From Phytophthora colocasiae (taxonomy: Eukaryota; Oomycota; Peronosporomycetes; Peronosporales; Peronosporaceae), in assembly GCA_018806915.1 (NCBI GenBank), contig JAGKQI010000073.1:1426001-1490000 (forward strand): DNA of 64,000 nt. The letters run 5' to 3'. Positions within the stretch are counted from its first letter, which is position 1; every line of letters begins with the position of its first letter. The translations under genes and the position numbers were made by a program. The notes beneath the pieces are model-generated. The model did no database searches. It worked only from the letters and a program-made list of their open reading frames with translations, and was not told the DNA's origin. This document shows, piece after piece, positions 32,233-42,878 of this stretch.

Positions 32233-33908
32233 ATGGCCCAACGCGAGTCGAACCTGTCGACACCTCGGCTTAGTAAGAAGCTGCAGGTCGAAGATGGCAA
32301 TGACTATCTGGAGCAGAAGTCGCCCAATCCCATGGAGAAGTTCGAAGAAGGCGCTCTGCGTGAAGGCCCCCCCGCCGACACCAGGGGAAAGAACTACAAC
32401 GGTTTCCTGTTCCAGTACGTTGGTGCTGGGTTGATCTATAGTGTGCTGTACAGTATCATCTACCCGTTCCTGAACAATTACCTCCGCATGTCTGGTATCG
32501 CAACGGCTTCGGCTTATGTGCTTATTGCTCTACCGTGGTCGCTCAAGACATTCTTCGGTATCATCACGGATTGCTACCCCATCTTCGGCTACCGTCGTCG
32601 TCCGTACATGATCATCGGTTGGGCTGTATGCACCGTTTGTTGCTTCGTGTTGGCTGTGATGCCTGAGGGAGATCCGTACTACCCCGACAACGCGTGGGCA
32701 TCTCTGTCGGAGTCGGAGCTCACCGCGGATCAAATCGCCGAGATCAACTACGACGCCCCCAACAAGGGCACCAGCTTCATTATCATCATGTTTATCGCCA
32801 ACCTCGGTATGGTGTTGTCGTTCACGGCTTGCGGTGGTACACTAGTAGAGCTTTCACAACGTGAAGGAGAGAAGCGTCGTGGTGACTTGCAGACGATGAT
32901 TTGGGTCGCTCGTGATGCCGGTGGTATCGTTGCTTTAGCGATTGTTGGATTCGGTCTTAACTCGGAAGAGTATGGTGGCACCTTTGCAGGATCGATCCGA
33001 ATGAGTGGACTCATGGGTATTTGCACCGTCACTTCGTTCATTACTGGTCTGGTGGCTTGGTACTGCATTGAAGAGGAGCGTGTAGAGCGCCGCTCGATGC
33101 GTGTGGAGGTCCGCAAGCTGTTCAACTTGATCCAGTACCGTGTCGTGTACCAAGTGCTGGCGTACCAGTTCTTCGGTAACATGTTCTCTTACGTTAGTGT
33201 GACTGCTGCTACACCGCTGCAAAGTGTCTGGCTCACGATTTCACCCGTGAACAGCAGTGTGGCTTCAATCATTTCGACCATCATTTCCATGGTGTCACTC
33301 CTGTCGGTTCGTCAGTGGGGGCTGAACTGGAACTGGCGCTGGATGATCGTGGTCAGTCAGCTTGCTGTCGTGTTTGTCGACTGCTTCCCGACCTTTTTGA
33401 CCATTTGGGATGTTGTCCGTACTCAATGGTTCTGGCTGGGTGTACCGCTTTTGGAACAAGTGCCGACCAACATCGGCTTCATCGTGTCCACGTACTGCAT
33501 GGTCGAGATCATGGAAGAAGGCAACGAAGCTGCCTTTTACGGTCTCGTTGTTGCCGTTTCCAGTCTTGCATCGCCGTTCGCCACGGTTATCACCAAGAAC
33601 ATTGACGCCAACTTTGCCATTTCAACGGCTGATCTCCAGCGTGACGACACCACAGTACGTGAACAGGTCCCTACGCGTATTTGTGCTCGTACGCGTGCAA
33701 GATCTTCTCAACAGTGTTTGTGCTGCTCATTCCGCGTCAAAAGGCTGAGACGCAGGAGATGCGCCGCACCGGTGGCAAGAGCAAGACTGTGGGTATCATT
33801 GTGGTCATCATTGTCGCCTTCACATACGTCTGGACCATCATGACCAACGTTATGTCGATTTACCCATCGACCTCCTGCCTGAAGATCGCCGGTGGTGACG
33901 GTTGCTAG
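32233..33908 (+). CDS. BT1-family folate/biopterin-type transporter (one apparent frameshift)
   Basis: From the ATG at 32,233 the protein has a hydrophilic N-terminus of about 55 residues, then 'GAGLIYSVLYSIIYPFLNNY', 'ALPWSLKTFFGIITDCYPIF' and 'GYRRRPYMIIGW', hallmarks of the BT1 family. Further membrane segments and 'VPTNIGFIVSTYCMVEIMEE' follow, so about 12 membrane helices are expected. BT1 proteins in trypanosomatids carry folate and biopterin; oomycetes have large families whose substrates are mostly unknown. At about 33,672 the frame breaks: the homologous tail 'YAYLCSYACKIF', 'VFVLLIPRQKAETQEM' and 'SCLKIAGGDGC' to 33,908 is in another frame. A missing base in 'ggtccctacg' would restore it. 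A 56-bp intron from 33,659 would also keep the frame but would delete a membrane helix, so I prefer the frameshift. Confidence 0.82.
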
Positions 33909-34677
33909 ACTTCTTAACCTACATACTCATCGTCTACGACAATTGTAGTCGATATGCGTAAAATGAGTACACAATTTCATTGACCCCCTCCCCCCTTTCA
34001 GATAATTTTTGAGACCATGTGACTCGAGAACGAACAGCAATATCCATTGGACGGCACCACATAAATTTTACAAACGTATGTACTTGTATGTGTTTGCAGC
34101 GTCTTCATGCATATCATAATATCCATTGGATATCCTGACGAAATTCTTTTTGCTAGGGGAACTAGGGGAACTCAGCAACTGCAACGAGAGGTTTGATACA
34201 AATTGCATCACGACAAACTGTGTGACACTCGTAAAACAGTGAACGGTGAATCTCTCTGATCCAAGATCCGAGCAGGGCGTTGAAAACGCCAAATCTTTTG
34301 CCATAATAGCTACGCGACTGTCCACTAACGAACAGCGGCAACTATTTCTCTTGGGACAGCTCATGCGTAAATTCTTTGTCAACAGCAAGCAACACAAGTC
34401 ATTCTGGGTGGGGAGTCCACCGCTAACCTCCGTTGGACACCTTTTAGCCGTATGGATTCTCCCTTTCCTACCGTATTATCCTCTTCACAAGTGACAACAT
34501 TCACTCTTCCTCTCATTCTGATTGGTGCATACGTTCCACCGTCGCCGTCATAGGTACACTCCACGTCTATATCCCCTTTAGAAATCAGTTGGCATTTAGA
34601 TTTGCCATCCGCCTCCTCGTGCCATTCACCCATTTGCAGCCCCCCTAAGCTCCAGCCCCCTAAAGCTCTTCCTGCTC
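33909..34677. promoter_or_regulatory. Intergenic; promoter side of the glucan synthase gene
   Basis: No gene is supported. A 'tatccattgga' motif occurs twice (near 34,042 and 34,121) and 'ggggaacta/ggggaactc' repeats at about 34,157. The sequence just before the ATG at 34,678 is C-rich ('cagccccctaaagctcttcc'). Confidence 0.4.
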
Positions 34678-37600
34678 ATGGCGTATCGCCCCGAAGGCTC
34701 CCGCGGGCCCGTACGGCGGCAGGCCGAGAGTAACTACCTGGACGTGAGTCGCGAGCAGGCGTTGAACCGTCTCCAGAGCTTCCATGCGGCCGCACAGGGC
34801 CCGTTCGAGCTGCTACAGGCGAAATTCGGCTTCCAACGCAGTAGTGTAGCCAATCAGAAGGAGAATTTAGGCTGCTGGATCACGAATTACCAGATGCGCG
34901 TACGCTCTGAAGCTCCGCAAGGTGCAGCGGAGAGTGCGGACTTTGTTACGCGCTCGGCGCTCACCCGCGTGCACAAGAAATTCTTTAAAAATTACGTCAT
35001 GTGGTGTAAATTTTTACGTACGCCACAACGCTGTTCAGATCCTGAAAAGGAGAATACAGTCAAGATGGAGAAGGAACTGGCACTGTTCTTGTTATTGTGG
35101 GGGGAAGCTGGTAATTTACGGTTTATGCCCGAGTGCATTTGCTTCTTGTACCACAATATGGCCGCCAAGATGGAGTTTTTAGACACTTTGCCAGATGTCG
35201 ACGAGGGATTTTACCTTAACGAGATCGTCCGGCCGGTGTACCATGTTATTGCCCAGATGAGATTGGCTACGGCTCCGAAAGGACAAAGGGCATTCGACCA
35301 CCAAGATACAACCAATTACGACGATGTAAACGAGTTTTTCTGGATGGCTCAATGTCTCGAGTGTGATGAGATGAACGTGGCGAAGATGCTGGAAGTGCAC
35401 GATCACAAGACGTTCAAGGAGAAACGTAGTGTGTTTAACCCCGTGCTGGCCTTCTTCCGGGTCTGGTACTTTTTAGTGGTTGTGTTCCACATTTTGGTTG
35501 TCATCTCGTACGTTGCGTACATGTCGGAAGGAGACGATGACGGAGGACTGGGATTCTTCTTCCGGATCTTCAATAGCGGACAGAACAAGATCCGAGCGCA
35601 CGCGTTCTACTCGATCTTTATTACGATCACCGGACTGCTGGCCATGAAGGTGGTCATGCAGATCTGGCTGTTCGGATTGAGGCTGTATAAGGATATGTGG
35701 ATGGCAGTGGGAGTGTTCTGCCGCTTGTTCTGGCACACCTTCTTCTTCGCGTTGTTCACGGCCATTTTCTTCTCGCCTGATGAGTCTGCGCTGTTTGGAT
35801 CAATGAGCAGCATGTTGCCAGGAGGAGGCACAGCTGGATCGTACTTGTCCATGGGACTGGTGTACATTGTGATTTACGGTATTCCCGTCTTGACGGCGGC
35901 GACGATGCGTGCGTTCTTCCCGAACGCAATTTGGGGGATTCGTGTGGTGAACGCACTTGATGGTACAAGTCGACAGTATGTGGGGCGCAACACTGCGCAG
36001 CCATGGGGGAATTACACCCAGTACACGATATCTTGGTACATTATCTTCTTCGGCAAGTTCCTGTTCGCGCTGCAGTTCATGATCCGTCCACTGATGGCAC
36101 CGTCGGTCGAGATTTATGACATTGTGGTTGATGACAACGGAGTCCTCCAGTCGGGACACAACATCATGTTCATTCTAGCTCTGTGGGCTCCGATTTTCGT
36201 CGTGTACATGTACGACTCGCAGATTTGGTTTATCCTGTACCAGTCGATCGTCGGTCTGGTTATGGGCAAGCGCATGCACATTGGCCACTACGTTGGCCTA
36301 GCCCAACTGAAGATTGGAATGGCAGCAGCTCCCAAGTTGTTTGACGATAAAGTCGTATCCTTGAGGACAAAGAAGCCCAACCCGGAGGCAGTGACTCCTG
36401 TTCCTGGTGGTGGCGATGCTGGCGAGTTACGTCACCATGATGTTGTACGCCTTCGCTTTGCTATCATCTGGAACCAAGTGGTGGACAACTTCCGTTTGAA
36501 CGATCTGCTAGATGATCGTGAGACTGTTATTCTGCATTATCGTATCCTGAACAAGGGAGAGCGTATCCAGGAACCAATCTTCTTACTGGCTGGCAAGTTG
36601 TCAAAGGCCATTGAGGTCGCAGCCAAGTCGCGTACAAGCAAGTGGGATACTGCTACGCTGGTCAAGAATATCGCCACTGCAGATGCGCTGGAAGGCATGA
36701 AGAATGGCATGGAGCTTATCCGTGACATCTTCTACTTGCTTCTAGGACAGGAAGAAGAGAAGGGTGCGTTGAGTGTGCTAGAGTACATCTACTCGTCTCC
36801 GGACATCGTGAACCTGCTGGACTTGACCTACCTCCCCCAGCTTTCACAGAACATGGTTGAACTCCTTGCCGTGATCTTAGACATGCCGGAGGACATCGCA
36901 TCAATTGATGACTTGAGCTCTGCCCCGGAAGAGCTGCGTATGGAGCTGCACGTGCAAGTAGCTCAAGTGGTTGACCGTCTCCGGGCGATCTCCTTGACTC
37001 TGGAGCTAATGCTGCAGGACGACACTGTCTCGCGTAAACTACACAACTGCCGCTTCCTGCAGACCACAGCTGACCTGGAGTTCCAAACCAACCAGCTAAT
37101 TTACTTGTACAAGGCTGATGCTATGTCAGAAATTGGCCTGATCGCTGTGCATCCCGACGGACGATCTGCTACGCCAAGACCACGCTTTGCGCCGGAAGAT
37201 TTCATTTCCAGCTGCACACGCTTGTTCTTTTTGCTTTGTCTGGACGTCGCGAGCTCTTTGCCTCGTTGTGAAGATGCTAAGCGTCGCATGGGATTCTTCT
37301 TACACTCGCTGTCGATGGAGATGCCGCGCGTGGACTCGCTGGAGGCTATGCCGTCATTCTCCGTGATGACCCCTTACTATTCTGAAACTGTGCTATTCAC
37401 ACTGGACGAGCTGAACAACCCGGTTCACTCGAATCCGCTTTTTGCAGAGCTTGAGAAGAAACAGAAGGAAAAGGGTTGGACGGAGCTGACAATCATGAAG
37501 TATCTGATCACGTTTCACGCCGAAGAATGGAGCAACTTCTTGGAGAGAATGGGTGCTTCGTCTTTAGAGGAGGCGCTTTACGTCAACGCACAGGAGGTGC

Positions 37601-40600
37601 GTCTATGGGCATCTATGCGTGGCCAGACACTAGCGCGTACGGTGCATGGTATGATGCTATACGAAGATGCCATCCGCCTTCTTCGTTGGCTGGAGATTTT
37701 CTCTCTTCGTGACATGGATATCCAAGAGAAACTGGACGAGATGAACCGCATTTCGGCTCTGAAGTTTTCGTACATCACGGGCTGCCAGATTTACTCGAAG
37801 CAGGTTGCGAACGGTGACCCTCGTGCGGCGGATATCGATTACTTGATGAAGAAATTCCCCAGTTGGCGTGTCAGCTTCGTGGATTCTATCACTGAAAAGA
37901 ATGGCGAGAAGGAGACCAACCGCTTTGACTGCGTGCTCGTTAAGTCGGAAGGCGGTGAAATTGTCGAAGTGTACCGCTACGAACTGCCTGGCAATCCGAT
38001 TCTTGGTGAGGGTAAGCCTGAGAACCAGAACGTGGCGCTTCCCTTCACACGCGGCGAATACCTCCAGACGATCGATATGAACCAGGAGCACTACCTAGAG
38101 GAGTGTCTGAAGATGCCCAACTTCTTGGCCACAGCTACAAGTACCGGTGAAGAAGTGACTGTTATTGGTATGAAGGAGCACGTGTTCACAGGCCGTGCTT
38201 CATCGCTTGCTCGATTTATGACACTTCAGGAGCTGGTGTTCGTGACGCTGACTCAGCGTGTGCTTGCTAAGCCGCTTCGCTCGCGTATGCACTACGGTCA
38301 CCCTGATGTCTTCGAAAAGTCTTTTGTTGTCACGAGTGGTGGTGTTTCCAAGGCTAGTAAGGGTATCAACCTGTCTGAAGATGTCTTCAGTGGCTACAAC
38401 GTCACCCTTCGCGGCGGATTGGTGACACACGTGGAGTTCATGCAGTGCGGAAAAGGACGAGACGTGACGCTGAGTCAAATTAACGCTTTCGAAGCGAAGC
38501 TGTCGAACGGTTGTGCTGAAAGTTGTCTGAGTCGTGAGGGCCACCGCCTGACCAACTCGTTGGATTTCTCGCGGTTGAACTCGATGTTCTACGGCCACTT
38601 CGGCTTCTACATCTGCAATGCTCTCACAGTCTTCTGCGTCTACGTCTACGCGTACTGCAAGCTCTACGTTGCGACGCATTCAGAAGTTGAGGTCACAGCT
38701 ATCATGACGACGGGCAGTCTCAACTCGCTTGCCAGTGTGATGACGACGCAGTATTTACTCCAGTTCGGTATGTTGACGACGCTCCCTCTGTTCGCGACGC
38801 TGTTCGTGGAATTTGGCTTCAAGCAGGCTTCACTGAAGGTGATTGAGCTGATCTCAACTCTTGGTATTGTGTTCTACGTTTTTCTGACTGGCACGAAAGC
38901 ACATTTCTACGATGTGGCTCTGATTCGAGGTGGTTCCAAATATCGTGGTACTGGTCGTGGTTTCTCAATTACCCGTGATCCGATGGTGAATTTCTTCAAG
39001 GAGTACGGTGTTTCCCACTTCCGTAAGGCCGTGGAGCTGATCGGTGTGATGATTCTGTTTGGCATTTATGGCTCGTTCGACATTGGCTCGAATGTGCTGG
39101 AAGAGTACTGTGCCACAGCGGATTTTGACTGCGACAAGGATCCTGACCAGATCCCCGCGAATATCACTTCACTTGCAGCCTTCAGTAACAAGTCGCAGAG
39201 TTACGGCATTGCCTCCTTTGCCGTGCTGTTCCTCGGTGCGTGCTGGCTCATGGCTCCTTTCGTTTTCAACACGGACGGTTTGGTTCTTCAGAAGTCCAAG
39301 GTGGACATTGCCAACTGGTTCGCTTGGATGATGCGCTCGCGCCACAAGGACGACGGCAATGATGAGGAAACGACCAAGGACGCAAGCAGTGCTACTCTGC
39401 AGCCGAAAGACGGTTGGGACGATTGGTGGAAGTCTGATGTGGACTTGATGCTGCCGTTGGGCTTCATGGGCCGCCTTACCTACTGCATTCGTGAGTTGCG
39501 CCACCCCCTGGCAATGTACTACGTCTTCCTGACAGAGTTCAAGCTGGCGTGGTTCGCGTTACTGTTTGGAGCCATGGGTGCTACGTGGGCTCTGCTGTGG
39601 TTCGGCAACCGTGTTCACCACTGTGTATCTAAGCACCGTAAACTGAACTCGCTGACAATCCTAGGCATCCTGTACATGGTGTGTGTCATCGGAGGAATTA
39701 TGCTGATCCCGCTGATTCTTGGTGCAATGGGTGGCTGGTCTGTGCTTAAGTGCTTCACGTTCTCCATCTCTATGATCCTGGGTTTCAATGCGATTGTCCA
39801 GTACGCCCTTGCGTTTAACGGCGTCTTCGGAATGGAAGTGGCTATGTGGAGCCCCATGATGGCTCTTGGTTTCCTCATGGATATGCTTGTCGGTTTGTTC
39901 CTGGTTATCCCGCTGTTCCTGCTGTCCCTCCTGCCTTTCATGCGCATTCTCCAGACGCGCGCCATGTACAATGGCGGTTTCTCGCGCGCATTGAGCTCTG
40001 GCTCCGAGGTGGCTGCTTCGCTGGTCATCCTGCTTGGTTTGGCTGGTGGCTTTATCCACGGCTTCATGTCTTCGTTCGTGTACACGCTTGGCTACATCAA
40101 CGACCCGAACGACAACTTCTTGAACCGATCCTTTTACCACTTTGTGACCAAGAAATTGTCAAACGATGGCTCGGAGATGCTGAGCTACATGGAGAACGGG
40201 TACTTGAAGATGACCTGTGCGGCCATGAGCATCGTTGCCGTTCTTCTTTCGCTCCTGATCGGCCGTGTGCTCAGCCGCCGCATCAATATGGCTATTGGTG
40301 GTAGTCTTATCTTCATTTCGCTGGGACTCAACTTTATTCCCAGTACGTCTATCATTATTGTGTCAGTTGGCTTGGCATCCATGGGCGCGGCAATGTTAGC
40401 GATGAACTACCTACTGTGGAGTTACGAGATCTGCACCAAGGGCTGGCGTGGCAAGAGCATCACGATCTTTTTGATGGGATCTATGACTGGTTGGTTCGTA
40501 CACTCTTTGCTGATGGCAAACACGAATGCTACGACGATCTCGGAGGACTGGGATAACAATCCCATTAATATGTGGCGCTTCCAGCCGCTGTTTGTTCAGC

Positions 40601-42027
40601 CTGCGCTGATTATCCTGTTCTTTGGCGTTTTGTGGTTCGTGCCTGAAAGCCCTGTTTGGCTCCTGGCACACAAGCAAGATGAGCCGGCTCGTGCTGTTCT
40701 CATCAGACTGCGTCGGCGTCAGAACGTGACTCCAGAGATGGATATGATCAAGGCTGAGCTAGAACAAAAGACCAGGCAGAACCACCTCATGTTCCGTCTG
40801 TCCATTGTGTTCGCGCTCCAAGCTGTCTTCGGTCTCATTATGTCTCAGTCGGTGTTGATCCGGCGCACGCTTCAGATGAAACAAGACGACAACGGCAACG
40901 CCAACAACTACTGGGAAGTCTACTTCGCCCTGTGCTCCGCGGTTGGTTTCGCGTTTGGCAGCTTCTTGGTGGACAATGTGCGCCGCAAAACGATCCTGAA
41001 GGAGTTCCTGCCGTTTGTGGCGTTGATGGCGTTCACTTGTGCTGTCATTGGAGCTGTATCAAGCGCCGATGGTGGACTGGTGCAGGCTTTGTTGTGCTTG
41101 TTGTATATTTCAGCCGGGTTGAGCCTCATGAGTGTGACTTGGTTGTCTGCGTTGGAGATGTTCCCGGCATCTCGTCGCCCGCTCTACTGGACGCTTTCGC
41201 TGTGTGTCTACTACTTCGTCCAGCTTGTCGTGTACTTCTTGGACCCGTCGTTTGCGCTGGCGCACTTCATCCTGTGTGGGTGCTGCATTGCCCTCACGGC
41301 TGTGCTCTTCCTGTTCTGTGCCAGTACGAAGCTTGGTGCGATCCAGACCAAGGCCGAGAAGAAGTACCAGCGGTCCATGCGCGAGTCGCAGCCCGAAATG
41401 GCAGAAGTAATCGCCCTGCACGAGCACGACGTGGACGACGTGCACAAGCAACAGACGCGAATCGCGCAGACGTCGGCTATGAACCGTTCCGCGGGTATCG
41501 CGGCCAATCCGGCGGCCTCTGCAGTAGCTCAAGCCAACTTTGGGGCCAGTAACCGTGGACTTGGATACAGTGGCCCTCCGCCAAACAGCGCGGCTTCACA
41601 CGCCCGGGACAACGCGACGCAGTTCGGCTTCAGCGGTGTCAAAGTGGACGAGTACGCCAGCAACAACTCGTCTCTTCACGAGTCGAGGGACCACTTTAGC
41701 TTCCGTCGTCTTGAGAGTGCCGAGGAACGGCCCAACCCACGAGCACTGCAGTACGGATTGAGCACAGGACTGAGCAGCTACGAGAGCTCACAGGGTTCTT
41801 CCACGGGCGGTCTGTCGACTACGAACGCCGAACGCAACAGACAGTTGGGTACGCAGTTGTCATCCTCGTTCGATTTCGAGGCTGAGTTCGAAGCCGAACA
41901 CATCGCGGATATGCGGCAGGGCCAGATCAGCTATCCTCGTGGCCAACCTCGCTCCGTGTCATTCCTACAATCGCAGCGGTATCCTGATGCTGAGGTCCAC
42001 GCCGAGACGCAGTCCGTTCGACTGTAG
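34678..42027 (+). CDS. GT48 1,3-beta-glucan (callose) synthase fused to an MFS transporter-like domain
   Basis: An intronless 2,449-residue membrane protein. Residues about 95-165 match the FKS1 N-terminal domain ('ELALFLLLWGEAGNLRFMPE'), followed by a first membrane cluster (about 260-600). The large cytoplasmic GT48 domain follows, with 'SGYNVTLRGGLVTHVEF' and 'MQCGKGRD' at about 1,241-1,262. This synthase polymerises UDP-glucose into 1,3-beta-glucan, the main oomycete wall polymer. A second membrane cluster runs from about 1,305 to 1,775. From about 1,782 to 2,225 the chain resembles a major-facilitator sugar transporter: 'VPESPVWLLAHKQDEPARAV' is the classic PESPRWL block, with about 12 helices around it. 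A hydrophilic tail of about 220 residues ends the protein. One uninterrupted frame supports a real fusion. A deleted copy of this gene lies at 15,375-15,986. Confidence 0.92.
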   Translation: MAYRPEGSRGPVRRQAESNYLDVSREQALNRLQSFHAAAQGPFELLQAKFGFQRSSVANQKENLGCWITNYQMRVRSEAPQGAAESADFVTRSALTRVHKKFFKNYVMWCKFLRTPQRCSDPEKENTVKMEKELALFLLLWGEAGNLRFMPECICFLYHNMAAKMEFLDTLPDVDEGFYLNEIVRPVYHVIAQMRLATAPKGQRAFDHQDTTNYDDVNEFFWMAQCLECDEMNVAKMLEVHDHKTFKEKRSVFNPVLAFFRVWYFLVVVFHILVVISYVAYMSEGDDDGGLGFFFRIFNSGQNKIRAHAFYSIFITITGLLAMKVVMQIWLFGLRLYKDMWMAVGVFCRLFWHTFFFALFTAIFFSPDESALFGSMSSMLPGGGTAGSYLSMGLVYIVIYGIPVLTAATMRAFFPNAIWGIRVVNALDGTSRQYVGRNTAQPWGNYTQYTISWYIIFFGKFLFALQFMIRPLMAPSVEIYDIVVDDNGVLQSGHNIMFILALWAPIFVVYMYDSQIWFILYQSIVGLVMGKRMHIGHYVGLAQLKIGMAAAPKLFDDKVVSLRTKKPNPEAVTPVPGGGDAGELRHHDVVRLRFAIIWNQVVDNFRLNDLLDDRETVILHYRILNKGERIQEPIFLLAGKLSKAIEVAAKSRTSKWDTATLVKNIATADALEGMKNGMELIRDIFYLLLGQEEEKGALSVLEYIYSSPDIVNLLDLTYLPQLSQNMVELLAVILDMPEDIASIDDLSSAPEELRMELHVQVAQVVDRLRAISLTLELMLQDDTVSRKLHNCRFLQTTADLEFQTNQLIYLYKADAMSEIGLIAVHPDGRSATPRPRFAPEDFISSCTRLFFLLCLDVASSLPRCEDAKRRMGFFLHSLSMEMPRVDSLEAMPSFSVMTPYYSETVLFTLDELNNPVHSNPLFAELEKKQKEKGWTELTIMKYLITFHAEEWSNFLERMGASSLEEALYVNAQEVRLWASMRGQTLARTVHGMMLYEDAIRLLRWLEIFSLRDMDIQEKLDEMNRISALKFSYITGCQIYSKQVANGDPRAADIDYLMKKFPSWRVSFVDSITEKNGEKETNRFDCVLVKSEGGEIVEVYRYELPGNPILGEGKPENQNVALPFTRGEYLQTIDMNQEHYLEECLKMPNFLATATSTGEEVTVIGMKEHVFTGRASSLARFMTLQELVFVTLTQRVLAKPLRSRMHYGHPDVFEKSFVVTSGGVSKASKGINLSEDVFSGYNVTLRGGLVTHVEFMQCGKGRDVTLSQINAFEAKLSNGCAESCLSREGHRLTNSLDFSRLNSMFYGHFGFYICNALTVFCVYVYAYCKLYVATHSEVEVTAIMTTGSLNSLASVMTTQYLLQFGMLTTLPLFATLFVEFGFKQASLKVIELISTLGIVFYVFLTGTKAHFYDVALIRGGSKYRGTGRGFSITRDPMVNFFKEYGVSHFRKAVELIGVMILFGIYGSFDIGSNVLEEYCATADFDCDKDPDQIPANITSLAAFSNKSQSYGIASFAVLFLGACWLMAPFVFNTDGLVLQKSKVDIANWFAWMMRSRHKDDGNDEETTKDASSATLQPKDGWDDWWKSDVDLMLPLGFMGRLTYCIRELRHPLAMYYVFLTEFKLAWFALLFGAMGATWALLWFGNRVHHCVSKHRKLNSLTILGILYMVCVIGGIMLIPLILGAMGGWSVLKCFTFSISMILGFNAIVQYALAFNGVFGMEVAMWSPMMALGFLMDMLVGLFLVIPLFLLSLLPFMRILQTRAMYNGGFSRALSSGSEVAASLVILLGLAGGFIHGFMSSFVYTLGYINDPNDNFLNRSFYHFVTKKLSNDGSEMLSYMENGYLKMTCAAMSIVAVLLSLLIGRVLSRRINMAIGGSLIFISLGLNFIPSTSIIIVSVGLASMGAAMLAMNYLLWSYEICTKGWRGKSITIFLMGSMTGWFVHSLLMANTNATTISEDWDNNPINMWRFQPLFVQPALIILFFGVLWFVPESPVWLLAHKQDEPARAVLIRLRRRQNVTPEMDMIKAELEQKTRQNHLMFRLSIVFALQAVFGLIMSQSVLIRRTLQMKQDDNGNANNYWEVYFALCSAVGFAFGSFLVDNVRRKTILKEFLPFVALMAFTCAVIGAVSSADGGLVQALLCLLYISAGLSLMSVTWLSALEMFPASRRPLYWTLSLCVYYFVQLVVYFLDPSFALAHFILCGCCIALTAVLFLFCASTKLGAIQTKAEKKYQRSMRESQPEMAEVIALHEHDVDDVHKQQTRIAQTSAMNRSAGIAANPAASAVAQANFGASNRGLGYSGPPPNSAASHARDNATQFGFSGVKVDEYASNNSSLHESRDHFSFRRLESAEERPNPRALQYGLSTGLSSYESSQGSSTGGLSTTNAERNRQLGTQLSSSFDFEAEFEAEHIADMRQGQISYPRGQPRSVSFLQSQRYPDAEVHAETQSVRL

Positions 42028-42878
42028 ATACACTTGCAAGTTTGGTGGCATGTCGTTGCAAGGTTTAAACACAAAGGTTTTCGTATTATTTTATCTGTAG
42101 CCATCTTTTCTTTTGGATATGTTTTTGCAGGAGACACTTCACCTCGTGGATAGTGCACCGAGATGTGTGGGCTACATTTCGCTGCACCTGCTGCCGCGAA
42201 GGAACTTCCTCGGAAATTCATTTCCTTCTCAATTATTCAAGCACTGGTCCGAGTCCAGCTTCTCGCCGCGCGACCAGCCTGTTGATCGCACTTTTCACCT
42301 TGGAATGAGCGATCAGAGATGTGGATAGGTCGCGGGACAGTCAAAAGGCACGCCCGGAAGTCCATACAAACTCTCGTTTGCTCGCGTCTTCGATGCTTTC
42401 CGTTTGCGTTGGGCAAACTTGTGCAAGCATGGATTTTTTCCCTCCAGTTTCGCTGTCGTCATCGCTTCCACCAGGAAATGGCCGGCAGTTGCCGTTTCTC
42501 ACAAGAAAAACAAACAGCAGCACTTTTGAGCCAGGAAGACAAAAAGTGCCTAACAGCACAGCCATCTGATTCACCCATCCATTTGCCATCGCCAGATCGC
42601 CATCAAGTCACCATACAAACTTCAAGCCTAACTCGAGCCACAACACCACGACCAGCTGGTTTTAGCGTCCATGCCGCTCCAAACAGTAAAAGCCGCCCAG
42701 GTCTTCCCCACGTTTCGACCCCCAGCTGCTGCCAGTGTTCGCAGTCGGCTCTTTTGTCGTTACAATTGGGGAGGATAAGACAGGCGCTCCGCCTCTTTTG
42801 CAATCGTTTCGTGCGGTAGTTTCGCCCTTTGCCACTTGCCACTTTCTCTTCATTTCGCGATAGCAAACAGGATAAACA
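42028..42878. promoter_or_regulatory. Intergenic; upstream region of membrane-protein paralog 1
   Basis: A 166-codon frame at 42,319-42,819 has no recognisable content and covers promoter-like sequence. At 42,788-42,799 lies 'tccgcctctttt', which is shared with the upstream regions of the two paralogs. Confidence 0.45.
42788..42799 (+). promoter_or_regulatory. Upstream motif shared by the three membrane-protein paralogs (copy 1)
   Basis: 'tccgcctctttt' about 80-90 bp before the ATG. Versions occur at 44,571-44,585 and 46,386-46,401. Function inferred only from conservation and position. Confidence 0.4.

Noticed and set aside
34005..34060. 'ttttgagaccatgt' followed by 'acgaac' resembles 16,078-16,115, possibly a shared transposon end
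   Set aside because: A 14-base match is expected by chance in a window of this size, and the flanks do not align well. Not enough to call a solo terminal repeat.
42319..42819. 166-codon open frame upstream of surface paralog 1
   Set aside because: No domain, Cys/Ser/Gln/Arg-rich random composition, overlaps the promoter motif; no similar frame exists upstream of the other two paralogs.
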